Part shown: piece after piece, positions 1-6,471 of the stretch
How positions within the stretch are numbered: position 1 is the first letter of the stretch
Layout of the letters: the number at the start of each line of letters is the position of its first letter
Assembly (NCBI RefSeq): GCF_039544205.1
Contig: NZ_BAABLF010000011.1
Coordinates: 1 to 64,000, forward strand
Source of the DNA: Ferrimonas gelatinilytica
GTDB taxonomy: Bacteria; Pseudomonadota; Gammaproteobacteria; Enterobacterales; Shewanellaceae
Direction of reading: 5' to 3'
DNA: 64,000 nt
Made by a program: the position numbers and the translations under genes
The notes under the pieces: generated by a model
Database searches by the model: none
Seen by the model: only the letters and a program-made list of their open reading frames with translations
What the model was told of the DNA's origin: nothing

Positions 1-6
1 AAATCT

Positions 7-105
7 GCCTAACAAATCGCTGCACCGGACGTTTGACCCGCCGCCCATTTTTGCTGCCGCAAAAACGGTCGTCGCCTCAAACGCCGGTGAGCTCAGGCGT
101 TAGGC
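7..105 (+). other. attC recombination site
   Basis: The site starts with GCCTAAC at 7-13 and ends with GTTAGGC at 99-105, which are exact reverse complements. Inside, CACCGG.CGTTTGA pairs with TCAAACG.CGGTG, leaving a bulged base as in known attC folds. About 99 nt long, in the size range of Vibrio-type repeats. Confidence 0.82.
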
Positions 106-145
106 TTCCAATCGACAAATTCACAACCAATAAAAAGGGAAAGTT

Positions 146-487
146 ATGGGAATCGCAGAACAAATCTTAGATTATCAACTCAAACGCGGAGTTTTTGACA
201 ACGCGGCATTTGCAGGAGCAGAGGGGATTGCTAAGCGTGCGGTAGCCGAAGGCTTCGATACGCTATCTACAAAACAAAAATCGGTTCTTGAACCATACCT
301 CTCAAAGACATGTTCAGGTGTCACAGATCCCGGCGGGCATCATAATGAGTGTGCGGCTGAGTTAGAAGGTGAAGCACTATTAGATGCATATCATCGATGC
401 GATGATACAGAGTGTTTGGTTTGCGAGAGCTGCAATAGTGATGAGGGGTATTATGCCCATCAATGGGACAGAATATCACAAGAATAA
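146..487 (+). CDS. Cassette-borne hypothetical protein, Cys-rich C-terminus
   Basis: A 113-residue soluble protein without a recognised domain. It starts at ATG 146 behind an AAGGGAAAG ribosome-binding stretch and ends just before the next attC site, the usual layout of an integron cassette gene. The N-terminal half looks helical (EQILDYQL, AEGIAKRAVAEGF). The C-terminal half has several cysteines, including a C-x2-C (CLVCESC) cluster, and His residues that could bind a metal. No signal peptide. I do not recognise the family; cassette genes of this size are often unknown, stress-related or toxin/antidote-like, but nothing here shows which. Confidence 0.7.
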   Translation: MGIAEQILDYQLKRGVFDNAAFAGAEGIAKRAVAEGFDTLSTKQKSVLEPYLSKTCSGVTDPGGHHNECAAELEGEALLDAYHRCDDTECLVCESCNSDEGYYAHQWDRISQE

Positions 488-488
488 A

Positions 489-602
489 GCCTAACAAGGC
501 CATCATAGGGACATTGTTTACTCCGCGGCGCTTTGGGGTGGCTTCGCCACTTTACCCCAAATCACCACTCCATAAACAATGCCCCATATGGCGGCGTTAA
601 TA
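489..602 (+). other. attC-like site, degenerate right core
   Basis: Begins GCCTAACAAGGC at 489 and contains GGG.CATTGTTTA paired with TAAACAATG.CCC, again with a bulged base. The right core reads GTTAATA instead of GTTAGGC, so the pairing of the outer cores is imperfect. It is the last recognisable site before the rep element. Confidence 0.68.
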
Positions 603-735
603 CTGAGCCTTTGAGTGGCCGGAGGTTGCACTTAACTTTGGGCTGCAAACTTTTGCTGATTGTCTCCTTCGGGGCGGAAGCGGTTACGCAGTTCTGTAAT
701 AAATTCTGTTTGATAAGGGAGCTCGGTACAGTTAT

Positions 736-2532
736 TCACAGAACTCCAAGTGAAGCAGCGCCAAGAGCCAGAGCATCAAGCCGCCGCCATTCGTGGTAGC
801 GGGTTACCAGTTTCTGGCCCAAGTACGTGATTCCCTTTAATGCATGGCTAAATGTGCCGTCATAGCGATTGGTTCGGATCTCGCCTGTATCGCCATCACA
901 TCGCACTTCGTAGAGGGGAGCTATAGCCCCTTTGGCAGCTACGGGATGTACCTCGTCGGAAGCTATAGGGTCATCGGGTGCTATAGCACCTGATGGAACG
1001 GAGTGGCCTTTAGCTGAATTTTCACCTTTAGGTGAAACGTCCTGAAGGGGTACCCCCAGCATTACCTTTAGGTACGCGGCCCAGTCACCATCATCGGCAG
1101 CGTGCCAAGCTTTAGCTAAGGCCGTACCTTTAGCGACCATGTTGGCTTTTAGGCGGCGCAGTTCGCGCCAGACTGTGACTGAGGCTCCCCCGATCTGTTG
1201 GAACTGGCGAATGCCCCAACAAGACGCCCAGGCGCGGACACGCTCGGCGGCTTCAATAGGGTCTTCCCCGTAAACGCCAGAATTGAGATTTTCACCGTCG
1301 ATGTTCTTACAGATGTATTTGGCGATGTACCCCGCTGCCGAACCCTTCTCTTTGTCGATCAGCTTTACGTCAACGCGATGCTCAGCTGCCCCGGGTTCGT
1401 CACCATCCATCTGCAATGCGTAGTGACGGATGGTGTCGATAAGCGCTTGATGTTGCGATTTAGGGGCGAACAACAGCAAATGCCAATGAGGGGTTCCGTC
1501 ATGCTGTGGTTCAGCAATACGAAAACCATAAGGACGGAGCCCTTTTCGTTGCCAATCTGAACGGGTTTTGGCCCAGCAGGAACGGAGGTAGGCTTGACCA
1601 TCCTTTGGGGTACTGCCATCCCATTTCTCGTTGGGGTGTCCAGTTTTGCTATAGGCGCGGTGGAAGCGGCTGGGGCAGCTGATGGTGATAAACAGCCCTT
1701 CGTCACCCTGGAGTTCGGCGAACTCTTCAAATCCGCGGGCGCGGACCATCAGTTCGGCTCGGCGGACCTTCGGATTCGAGACATTGAGCGCCGACAGTTC
1801 TTTCAGGGTGTATTGCTGATCCTGCTCGTTAATGAGCACGGTTTCTTCCAGCAACAGATCGGTGATGTATCTCTGCTGTCGAGCGGTTTGTGCTTGCCAG
1901 TGGCTGCAATAGATCCCGGCAAAGCGGTTCACCCGATTCAGGCTCAGGTAGACCACCTCCCTGTTCCGCTTAACGGCCTTTTTCAGTTGCCTGTACCACC
2001 AGTCTTCACAGCACGCACGGGCAATGCTGCCCTTAACTTGTGTGGTCGGGCGCAAGATAACGGTTTGGCGCTTGGCGTAAGCCATGAGCACAGGCAGCAA
2101 CGAATCATCATCAGGGTTGCTTTTGCGCAGTGACAGGCAGAACCGGGCGTTTTGTTTTGCTGTGATCTTGAGGTTTGTATCGCTCAGGTCGAAAAACTCG
2201 TTACGGGGCGAACCGCCGAGTTTCTTCTTGATGGCCTTAACCGTGCGAAGCAGGAACAGGTTCCGTTCCTGGCGGGTTGGCAGTTTGCTATAGGCGGCCA
2301 TCAACATCACCTGGATATCGTGAGGAAAGCCTCGCAGGTGTCGTTCAACGAAATCGCGGTCTTGCCATTCGACGTTAACGAGCAGGCTCTCTGGAACCAA
2401 CTGGGTGGCTTCAAACAGAGCCTGACGTACCCGCGATGGAAAGGCGGGAGGTGTGTTGGTTTTCCCGTTAACGTAACGGGGAGTTGGCCCCGTTACGTTA
2501 ACGGGCCTTGGGACGGTTTGAGGTGCGTACAT
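736..2532 (-). CDS. P2 gpA-type HUH replication endonuclease
   Basis: A 598-residue rolling-circle initiator. Motif II (HUH) is the HWH at residues 349-351, inside TPHWHLLLF. Motif III is Y402-IAK-Y406, the two-tyrosine YxxxY signature of the phage P2 gpA family (Phage_GPA), which nicks the origin and stays covalently bound through tyrosine. The length and the long N-terminal region fit phage replication proteins better than IS91 transposases, which share the motifs but are shorter. The start at 2532 follows AGGGG and lies 3 nt after the preceding stop, so the two genes are translationally linked. The N-terminal coding region holds a perfect inverted repeat (2464-2505), and the C-terminal linker region (977-1085) is full of small palindromes. 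P2 itself has its origin inside gene A, so an origin in rep is plausible here. Confidence 0.85.
   Translation of the reverse strand: MYAPQTVPRPVNVTGPTPRYVNGKTNTPPAFPSRVRQALFEATQLVPESLLVNVEWQDRDFVERHLRGFPHDIQVMLMAAYSKLPTRQERNLFLLRTVKAIKKKLGGSPRNEFFDLSDTNLKITAKQNARFCLSLRKSNPDDDSLLPVLMAYAKRQTVILRPTTQVKGSIARACCEDWWYRQLKKAVKRNREVVYLSLNRVNRFAGIYCSHWQAQTARQQRYITDLLLEETVLINEQDQQYTLKELSALNVSNPKVRRAELMVRARGFEEFAELQGDEGLFITISCPSRFHRAYSKTGHPNEKWDGSTPKDGQAYLRSCWAKTRSDWQRKGLRPYGFRIAEPQHDGTPHWHLLLFAPKSQHQALIDTIRHYALQMDGDEPGAAEHRVDVKLIDKEKGSAAGYIAKYICKNIDGENLNSGVYGEDPIEAAERVRAWASCWGIRQFQQIGGASVTVWRELRRLKANMVAKGTALAKAWHAADDGDWAAYLKVMLGVPLQDVSPKGENSAKGHSVPSGAIAPDDPIASDEVHPVAAKGAIAPLYEVRCDGDTGEIRTNRYDGTFSHALKGITYLGQKLVTRYHEWRRLDALALGAASLGVL
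977..1085. repeat. Cluster of short palindromes in the 3' part of rep
   Basis: Within 110 bp are GGTGCTATAGCACC (977-990), TTCACCTTTAGGTGAA (1021-1036), GGGGTACCCC (1047-1056) and TACCTTTAGGTA (1072-1083). They fall in a low-complexity linker of the Rep protein. The word GCTATAG also occurs at 920, 962, 980, 1647 and 2288, all on the same strand. Confidence 0.6.
2464..2505. repeat. Perfect 18-bp-arm inverted repeat inside rep (candidate origin/operator)
   Basis: Arm CCCGTTAACGTAACGGGG (2464-2481) and its exact reverse complement (2488-2505) are separated by 6 nt. It lies about 9 codons after the rep start and encodes part of the N-terminus. Related GTTAACG and GTTACG words follow at 2366, 2552-2575 and near 2600. 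Such a hairpin is what a rolling-circle initiator nicks or what an autoregulated rep gene uses as an operator; neither use is shown. Confidence 0.75.
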
Positions 2533-2535
2533 AGA

Positions 2536-2778
2536 TCACCCCTCACTGTCCGTTAACGCGATACGTTCGTAACGGACGCCGTTGACGTATTCAGTGACGT
2601 TACGTAATGAGCCGGCCTCAATGAGCTGGAATACCACTCGCTCTGAAAATGGCCCTGGATAAGTCTCTATCCCCTCCCAGGTGCCGTGACGGACTCCCAT
2701 CTCGGAGATCATTCGAAGTGCATTGCCTTCCTTAAGCCAACGGATCAGGCAACGATGAGCACGAGAGTTAATCTTCAT
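2536..2778 (-). CDS. Hypothetical 80-residue protein of the rep operon
   Basis: A small basic protein with no family I recognise. It starts at 2778 behind AAGGGGAGG and ends 3 nt before the rep start, 12 nt after the AlpA-like gene, so the three genes are one operon. The middle (LIRWLKEGNALRMISEMG) looks helical and the C-terminal half could be beta strands, which would suit a small winged-helix or accessory DNA-binding protein. That role is inferred only from context. Confidence 0.72.
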   Translation of the reverse strand: MKINSRAHRCLIRWLKEGNALRMISEMGVRHGTWEGIETYPGPFSERVVFQLIEAGSLRNVTEYVNGVRYERIALTDSEG

Positions 2779-2790
2779 TGCTGCCTCCCC

Positions 2791-2979
2791 TTACGCCGTC
2801 TGTTCGAAGATGCGGCCTTCGATGAAGGCTTCCACATCGGTAAGCCGGTACATCACGCGACGACCGACTTTAACGAAGGGGAGGGGATAGCGCCCGGTAC
2901 AACGCCAGACAGCCAGGGTGCCAATGGTGACGCCGAGCAACTCGGCAACTTTGGTAGGGTTTAACAGTGGTGGGTTCAT
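2791..2979 (-). CDS. AlpA-like / excisionase-family HTH protein
   Basis: A 62-residue MerR-like helix-turn-helix protein. LNPTKVAELLGVTIGTLAVW is the recognition helix-turn-helix, and the conserved PFVKVGRRVMYR wing follows, ending in DVEAFIE; this is the classic AlpA / helix_turn_helix_17 pattern. These proteins control integrase genes or act as excisionases in phage-like elements. I chose ATG 2979 because AGGAGA lies 8 nt upstream; a longer reading back to 3066 adds residues unlike the family. First gene of the rep operon, downstream of a palindrome-rich promoter region. Confidence 0.85.
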   Translation of the reverse strand: MNPPLLNPTKVAELLGVTIGTLAVWRCTGRYPLPFVKVGRRVMYRLTDVEAFIEGRIFEQTA

Positions 2980-3049
2980 CGCATTCTCCTTGGTGCTTAT
3001 CAGTGATTTCTCCATCACCGTAAGCTCGAAGAATGCGGGTGTATCTGCG

Positions 3050-3109
3050 TCTGCTAGCAGAAGCATGTTTTCGCTTGCAGAGGCATGTTTGTGCTAGCAA
3101 ACACATGCC
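3050..3109. promoter_or_regulatory. Palindromic operator region upstream of the rep operon
   Basis: TCTGCTAGCAGA (3050-3061) is a perfect palindrome. At 3082-3109 a near-perfect one runs from GGCATGT to ACATGCC around a second GCTAGC centre, and GCATGTTT is directly repeated at 3063 and 3083. It lies 70-130 bp upstream of the AlpA-like start and probably binds the element's repressor or AlpA itself. Confidence 0.55.
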
Positions 3110-3224
3110 GTCATGAAGCCAGAATTACAGGTTGAACCTCATCGAATCAACTTCATCTGTTACGCAAGTAACAGTGGGAAGGTCCGCCGAGCGAAACGCG
3201 TAAACGGACTCCTCCTACTACGTC

Positions 3225-3641
3225 TTACTTGTCCCAAATGATATTCTGGTGGCATGAGATAAGGCGTTCACTCGACAGACCCTCACACTCTTGAAATCCA
3301 TTCTTTTCAAGAAAGTCTTCGATTAGCCAGTTCATTTCTAAAACGACGTTATCCGACCCATATTCAGTGTCAAAAAGATCTTTTAGCCTTGTGTCGTCTC
3401 TATGCATCAAGGTTAGCAAAGTGATTACTGATCTTTTCCCCTCTTCCTGACTGTCTGAAATGTCGTCGTATAGCTGGATCAATTGGTGAACTTCCATTCG
3501 TCTATCCATAGCCAACTCAGTTAAGGCAATGGACGTTCCAACATAAGCGTCTCGACTTTCTCCTCGTCCCATCGACCAACCACCTGCATAGGAAACGGCA
3601 AGCAATATTAGGGCAAATAGCGTAACTAAAATCTTCTTCAT
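3225..3641 (-). CDS. Hypothetical periplasmic or membrane-anchored protein
   Basis: 138 residues. An N-terminal signal or anchor (KKILVTLFALILLAVSYAGG) is followed by a hydrophilic, mostly helical region rich in acidic residues, with two cysteines near the C-terminus (ECEG, SCHQ) that could form a disulfide. No known family. It sits between the rep operon and the 261-residue cargo gene on the same strand, in AT-richer DNA than the core genome, consistent with acquired cargo of the mobile unit. Confidence 0.68.
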   Translation of the reverse strand: MKKILVTLFALILLAVSYAGGWSMGRGESRDAYVGTSIALTELAMDRRMEVHQLIQLYDDISDSQEEGKRSVITLLTLMHRDDTRLKDLFDTEYGSDNVVLEMNWLIEDFLEKNGFQECEGLSSERLISCHQNIIWDK

Positions 3642-3672
3642 AGTGGCATAACAATTTGTTTTTATTGATTAG

Positions 3673-4458
3673 TCAAGATTTAGGAAAGCCCTTTAGTGTT
3701 CCTTTCTCATATCGTATTAGCCAACGGTAGATAGTTTCCCAAAAGTCATCTTCGCTTGGAATTGGCCGACTAATCTCTTGAGCTTTAGCGATTACTTCGT
3801 TAGCGATGCGTTTTGCAGCATTGCGCGTAGATGGGTAGCTTCCCTTCTGATAAAGCTCTATTGAAAGTGCCTTTAACGGATCATCTCTGACTGATTTTGC
3901 ATTACCTGCTCTACGCTTTTCATCAATGCGTTTTTGCTCTGCAAATATCTCTCTTAGAAGTTGCTTTAGGTCTTCATCCTCGTGCAGAAGCATATTGGCA
4001 AACAACTGAAAAAGCTGCTGATCAGCAAGATCTAAGTGGCCATGCCCTGCAAGCAATGCCGAAGCTTGGAGTTGGCCGCGATATTCGGTTGGCAGCAACG
4101 AAGTCAGGTACTCTGCATTGGCGACTTGCTCGGGGGTGTAGTCTTCATCGTTATCCTCATTGGCGGCAATGAGGCTTCGGGGCAGTGCAGCGAGTTTTCG
4201 AGCGATTTCCAACTTTAGTTGTTCGATGGTTTTGACGGCATTGGGCTTGCGAGCAGCTTTTTTGATGAAATCCATACGCTCTTCTGCTTCCCACGTATTC
4301 ATTTCTTGGAGGTCTTGCCAACTCTTTAGCCCTAAGCATTCAGCAACAGCGTCGAGATAGAGCTGAAAGTTAGGGAGGACTGAAGCGAAGAATGCTTCAG
4401 TTTCGGTTAGAGATAGGGCGAGAAACTCTTCGAAGTTGCTTGGGCGAGGCGGAGCCAT
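3673..4458 (-). CDS. Hypothetical cytoplasmic cargo protein
   Basis: A 261-residue, largely helical and strongly charged protein without signal peptide or membrane segment and without a family I recognise. The C-terminal third (RNAAKRIANEVIAKAQEISR, then FWETIYRWLIRYEKG) has the look of a DNA-binding or resolvase-like helical domain, but no defining motif is visible. It is the outermost gene of the unit, 31 nt upstream of the next cargo gene. A role as element regulator or accessory protein is possible but only inferred from position. Confidence 0.65.
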   Translation of the reverse strand: MAPPRPSNFEEFLALSLTETEAFFASVLPNFQLYLDAVAECLGLKSWQDLQEMNTWEAEERMDFIKKAARKPNAVKTIEQLKLEIARKLAALPRSLIAANEDNDEDYTPEQVANAEYLTSLLPTEYRGQLQASALLAGHGHLDLADQQLFQLFANMLLHEDEDLKQLLREIFAEQKRIDEKRRAGNAKSVRDDPLKALSIELYQKGSYPSTRNAAKRIANEVIAKAQEISRPIPSEDDFWETIYRWLIRYEKGTLKGFPKS

Positions 4459-4765
4459 TTTTATTGCATCCTTGCTGGCAAGTTATGACGACTAATGGAG
4501 CCATTTTGCAGTGGATTGCGTTGAAGCGCAAAGTGCAGAAAATCGAGGCTTGGCCGAAGGATTAGGCCAGGAAGGGCAGAAGAAAGCTTTGGTTTGGGGT
4601 CGGCACAAGTGCGGCACAAAATATTTCACCAATTTCAAGTGATTGAATTTATAGGTGAAAAATGAAGATGTGGCCTCCCTAGGAGGACACAGACTCACAG
4701 GCCGGAAGGCATCGCCCATCTCGGCATGCCCTCCGGCTTTTTTCTGTCCCCACTTATCAAGCTTC
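4459..4765. other. Right boundary region of the mobile unit; no gene
   Basis: 307 bp without a convincing gene. It holds a direct repeat CGGCACAA (4601-4608 and 4612-4619), an imperfect inverted repeat TTTCACC...GGTGAAA (4624-4660), the palindrome CCTCCCTAGGAGG (4674-4686) and a + strand terminator. The mix of small repeats would suit an att region, but no duplicated target could be identified within the window. Confidence 0.45.
4701..4743 (+). terminator. Orphan rho-independent terminator on the + strand
   Basis: GCCGGA-GGCAT pairs with ATGCC-TCCGGC and is followed by six T. It terminates + strand transcription, although no + strand gene precedes it here; the neighbouring gene on the other side is on the - strand and converges on it. 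Confidence 0.75.
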
Positions 4766-6379
4766 TCACTCTGCCACTTGGGGTAAGTAGGCTGGCTTTA
4801 CCTCTTCGTTGTCCAGCAAACCGGCGTGTCGGAGTACCTTAGCCAGAGGCGTGAGTTGGGCTTCATAGCAACGCCAGAGATCCCGTGCACTCTGGTATAG
4901 GGGCTGACGCACCTGAGCGGCGCTGGCGGTGGTGCTGGCGGTCCGGTTGCGGTGGAACGCCATCACCTCCTCCTGCCAGGGGAGCCCACAGTAAGCCAGT
5001 AGCTCACGGACGGTGGGCTCCGGGGCGTCCACCAGGCGTTCGTATTCGAGATGGTGAATTTGACCCGGGTGGCAGCGTTGCCAGTGGGTCATCAGTCGGT
5101 GATAGCCACAGTAGTAGTGGCCAATCTCGTTTAGGTCGTAGGAGAAGGGGTAGGCCCGGTCGAACCACTGCTTGTAGATGGCGTAGCCGGCGGCCATGGG
5201 GTGGCGACGGACATGCACGATGCGGGCGTGGGGCAGGGCCCTCAGGATCAGGCCCACGTAGAGGAAGTTCAGCGGCATCTTGTCGACGAAATAGGGCGCT
5301 GAGGCCGCCTCCGGGGGCAGGCTGTCCAGGTAAGCCTGGCCCAGCGCGTCCCAATCCAGTCGGGTACTTTCATGGACCAGTTCGAGGGGCTGGCGCAGTG
5401 AACGCCCCTGCGCCCGGGCCTGCTGCTGGCTATGGCGGCTGAGCAGGCGGGCGAAGTCGTTCAGTTCGCCGGCGCCGTGGCACTTCGAGTGGGCATCGAG
5501 GAATCGCTCCACTAGGGTGCTGCCGCTGCGGGGCAGGCCCAACACGAAGATCGGGGTGGGCCCCTGAGGTTGGGTGTGGGGCGCTGAAATGGGGCCGAAC
5601 TGCTCGGCGATGGTGTCCATGATCGCCAGATCCTGCTCCACCCGGTAGTGGATCTGCCCACGCCGTTGCTGGGCGCCGACGGCCAGGGCATCGAAGGCCA
5701 GCGGGTGCTGGCCGAGATCCTCCCGCTCTTTGGCCAGGGCGTAGTGCAGGGCCGGGCAGGGGCGTTGCCGCTGGGTGATGGCAAGTTGCAGGGCATCGAT
5801 GTGGTGGCGCCCGGCCTGCTGTTTTCGCAGGCTGCTGCGCAGGTACCAGGCCTCGTCATCCTCCGGGTTGAGCTCAATGGCCGAATCCAGGGCGGTTTCC
5901 GCCTCCTCGAGCCGTCCCAGGTAGCGCAGCATGGTGGCCAGACTGTAGTGCAGCGTGGCCTCACGGGGATAGTGCTCGACCAGGTGCTGATACTGTTCGG
6001 CGGCGGCGTCGAAGCAGCCCAGTTCCGACAGCAGCCAGGCGCGATCGGCCCCGAGCTGGGGATCATCCAGCAGCCCCAACTCCAGAGCGAGTGACCGACC
6101 CTCCTGGTAGCGGCAAAGCGCGCGGAGGCAGCGGATCACCTGGAGGCGGGCTGCCGGCTCAGGCGCGAGTTGGGCCGCCTTTTGTGCCAGTGCCAGGGCG
6201 TTGCCCGTGTTCCCCAGGGTCAGTGCAATCTCGCTGGCCAGCTGCCAGCCCGGGGCGTAGGCCGGCGCCTGTTGGTTCAGGGTGCGGCAGAGCGTGGCGG
6301 CCTCGGCCAGTGCCCTCTGGTCGAGGGCGGTACGCACCCGGTGGGCCAGGCTGGCGGGTGTCATTGGTTGATTAGCCAT
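4766..6379 (-). CDS. TPR-repeat sulfotransferase family protein
   Basis: 537 residues with two parts. Residues 1-260 are a run of tetratricopeptide repeats (for example LHYSLATMLRYLGRLEEAET and AIELNPEDDEAWY). Residues about 275-520 are a sulfotransferase fold: FVLGLPRSGSTLVER is the 5'-phosphosulfate loop that binds PAPS, and VHVRRHPMAAGYAIYKQWF is the 3'-phosphate-binding region. No signal peptide. The TPR-plus-sulfotransferase architecture resembles bacterial relatives of tyrosylprotein sulfotransferases, but the acceptor is not known. The gene follows a TonB-dependent receptor on the same strand, separated by a terminator, a neighbourhood I associate with this family in marine gammaproteobacteria. 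Confidence 0.88.
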   Translation of the reverse strand: MANQPMTPASLAHRVRTALDQRALAEAATLCRTLNQQAPAYAPGWQLASEIALTLGNTGNALALAQKAAQLAPEPAARLQVIRCLRALCRYQEGRSLALELGLLDDPQLGADRAWLLSELGCFDAAAEQYQHLVEHYPREATLHYSLATMLRYLGRLEEAETALDSAIELNPEDDEAWYLRSSLRKQQAGRHHIDALQLAITQRQRPCPALHYALAKEREDLGQHPLAFDALAVGAQQRRGQIHYRVEQDLAIMDTIAEQFGPISAPHTQPQGPTPIFVLGLPRSGSTLVERFLDAHSKCHGAGELNDFARLLSRHSQQQARAQGRSLRQPLELVHESTRLDWDALGQAYLDSLPPEAASAPYFVDKMPLNFLYVGLILRALPHARIVHVRRHPMAAGYAIYKQWFDRAYPFSYDLNEIGHYYCGYHRLMTHWQRCHPGQIHHLEYERLVDAPEPTVRELLAYCGLPWQEEVMAFHRNRTASTTASAAQVRQPLYQSARDLWRCYEAQLTPLAKVLRHAGLLDNEEVKPAYLPQVAE

Positions 6380-6424
6380 GGTCTTTCCCTTCCCTGTGAA
6401 AGCATTCCAGTTTGTAACATAAAG

Positions 6425-6451
6425 AAAAAAGCCGGGCTCAGCCCGGCTTTT
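6425..6451 (-). terminator. Terminator after the TonB-dependent receptor
   Basis: GCCGGGCTCAGCCCGGC hairpin at 6431-6447 followed, reading the - strand, by TTTTTT. It separates the receptor from the sulfotransferase gene, which must be read through it or have its own promoter. Confidence 0.85.
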
Positions 6452-6471
6452 CTGCCTCTCTCGGTCAGCGG

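Larger units (their letters stand above)
1..602 (+). mobile_element. End of an integron cassette array (two attC-like sites, one cassette)
   Basis: Two sites with the R''/R' core pattern of attC (GCCTAAC ... GTTAGGC) flank one small ORF, which is the layout of a gene cassette. Both sites can fold on one strand into an imperfect hairpin, as attC sites do. No integron integrase is in view, and the array continues off the left edge. The orientation places the cassette gene on the + strand. What is seen: the core sites and their internal complementarity. Inference: this is the distal end of a chromosomal integron or of an integrase-less cluster (CALIN). Confidence 0.7.
736..4458 (-). mobile_element. 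Small HUH-replication mobile unit (rep, 80-aa ORF, AlpA-like, two cargo ORFs)
   Basis: Five - strand genes between the cassette array and the chromosomal sulfotransferase gene form a compact unit: cargo 3673-4458, cargo 3225-3641, then AlpA-like, small ORF and rep as a tight operon. P2 gpA-type rep plus AlpA-like HTH is a combination known from satellite prophages and integrative elements. No integrase, coat or packaging gene is inside the window, so the element may continue to the left or be a decayed or satellite form. The exact ends are not determined. Confidence 0.55.

Noticed and set aside
736..2532. IS91-type transposase
   Set aside because: Shares HUH and YxxxY motifs, but length, operon with AlpA-like gene and lack of IS91-type ends favour a P2 gpA-type replication protein.
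4492..4719. Short open frame at the mobile unit boundary
   Set aside because: No RBS, odd composition, overlaps the repeats and the terminator.
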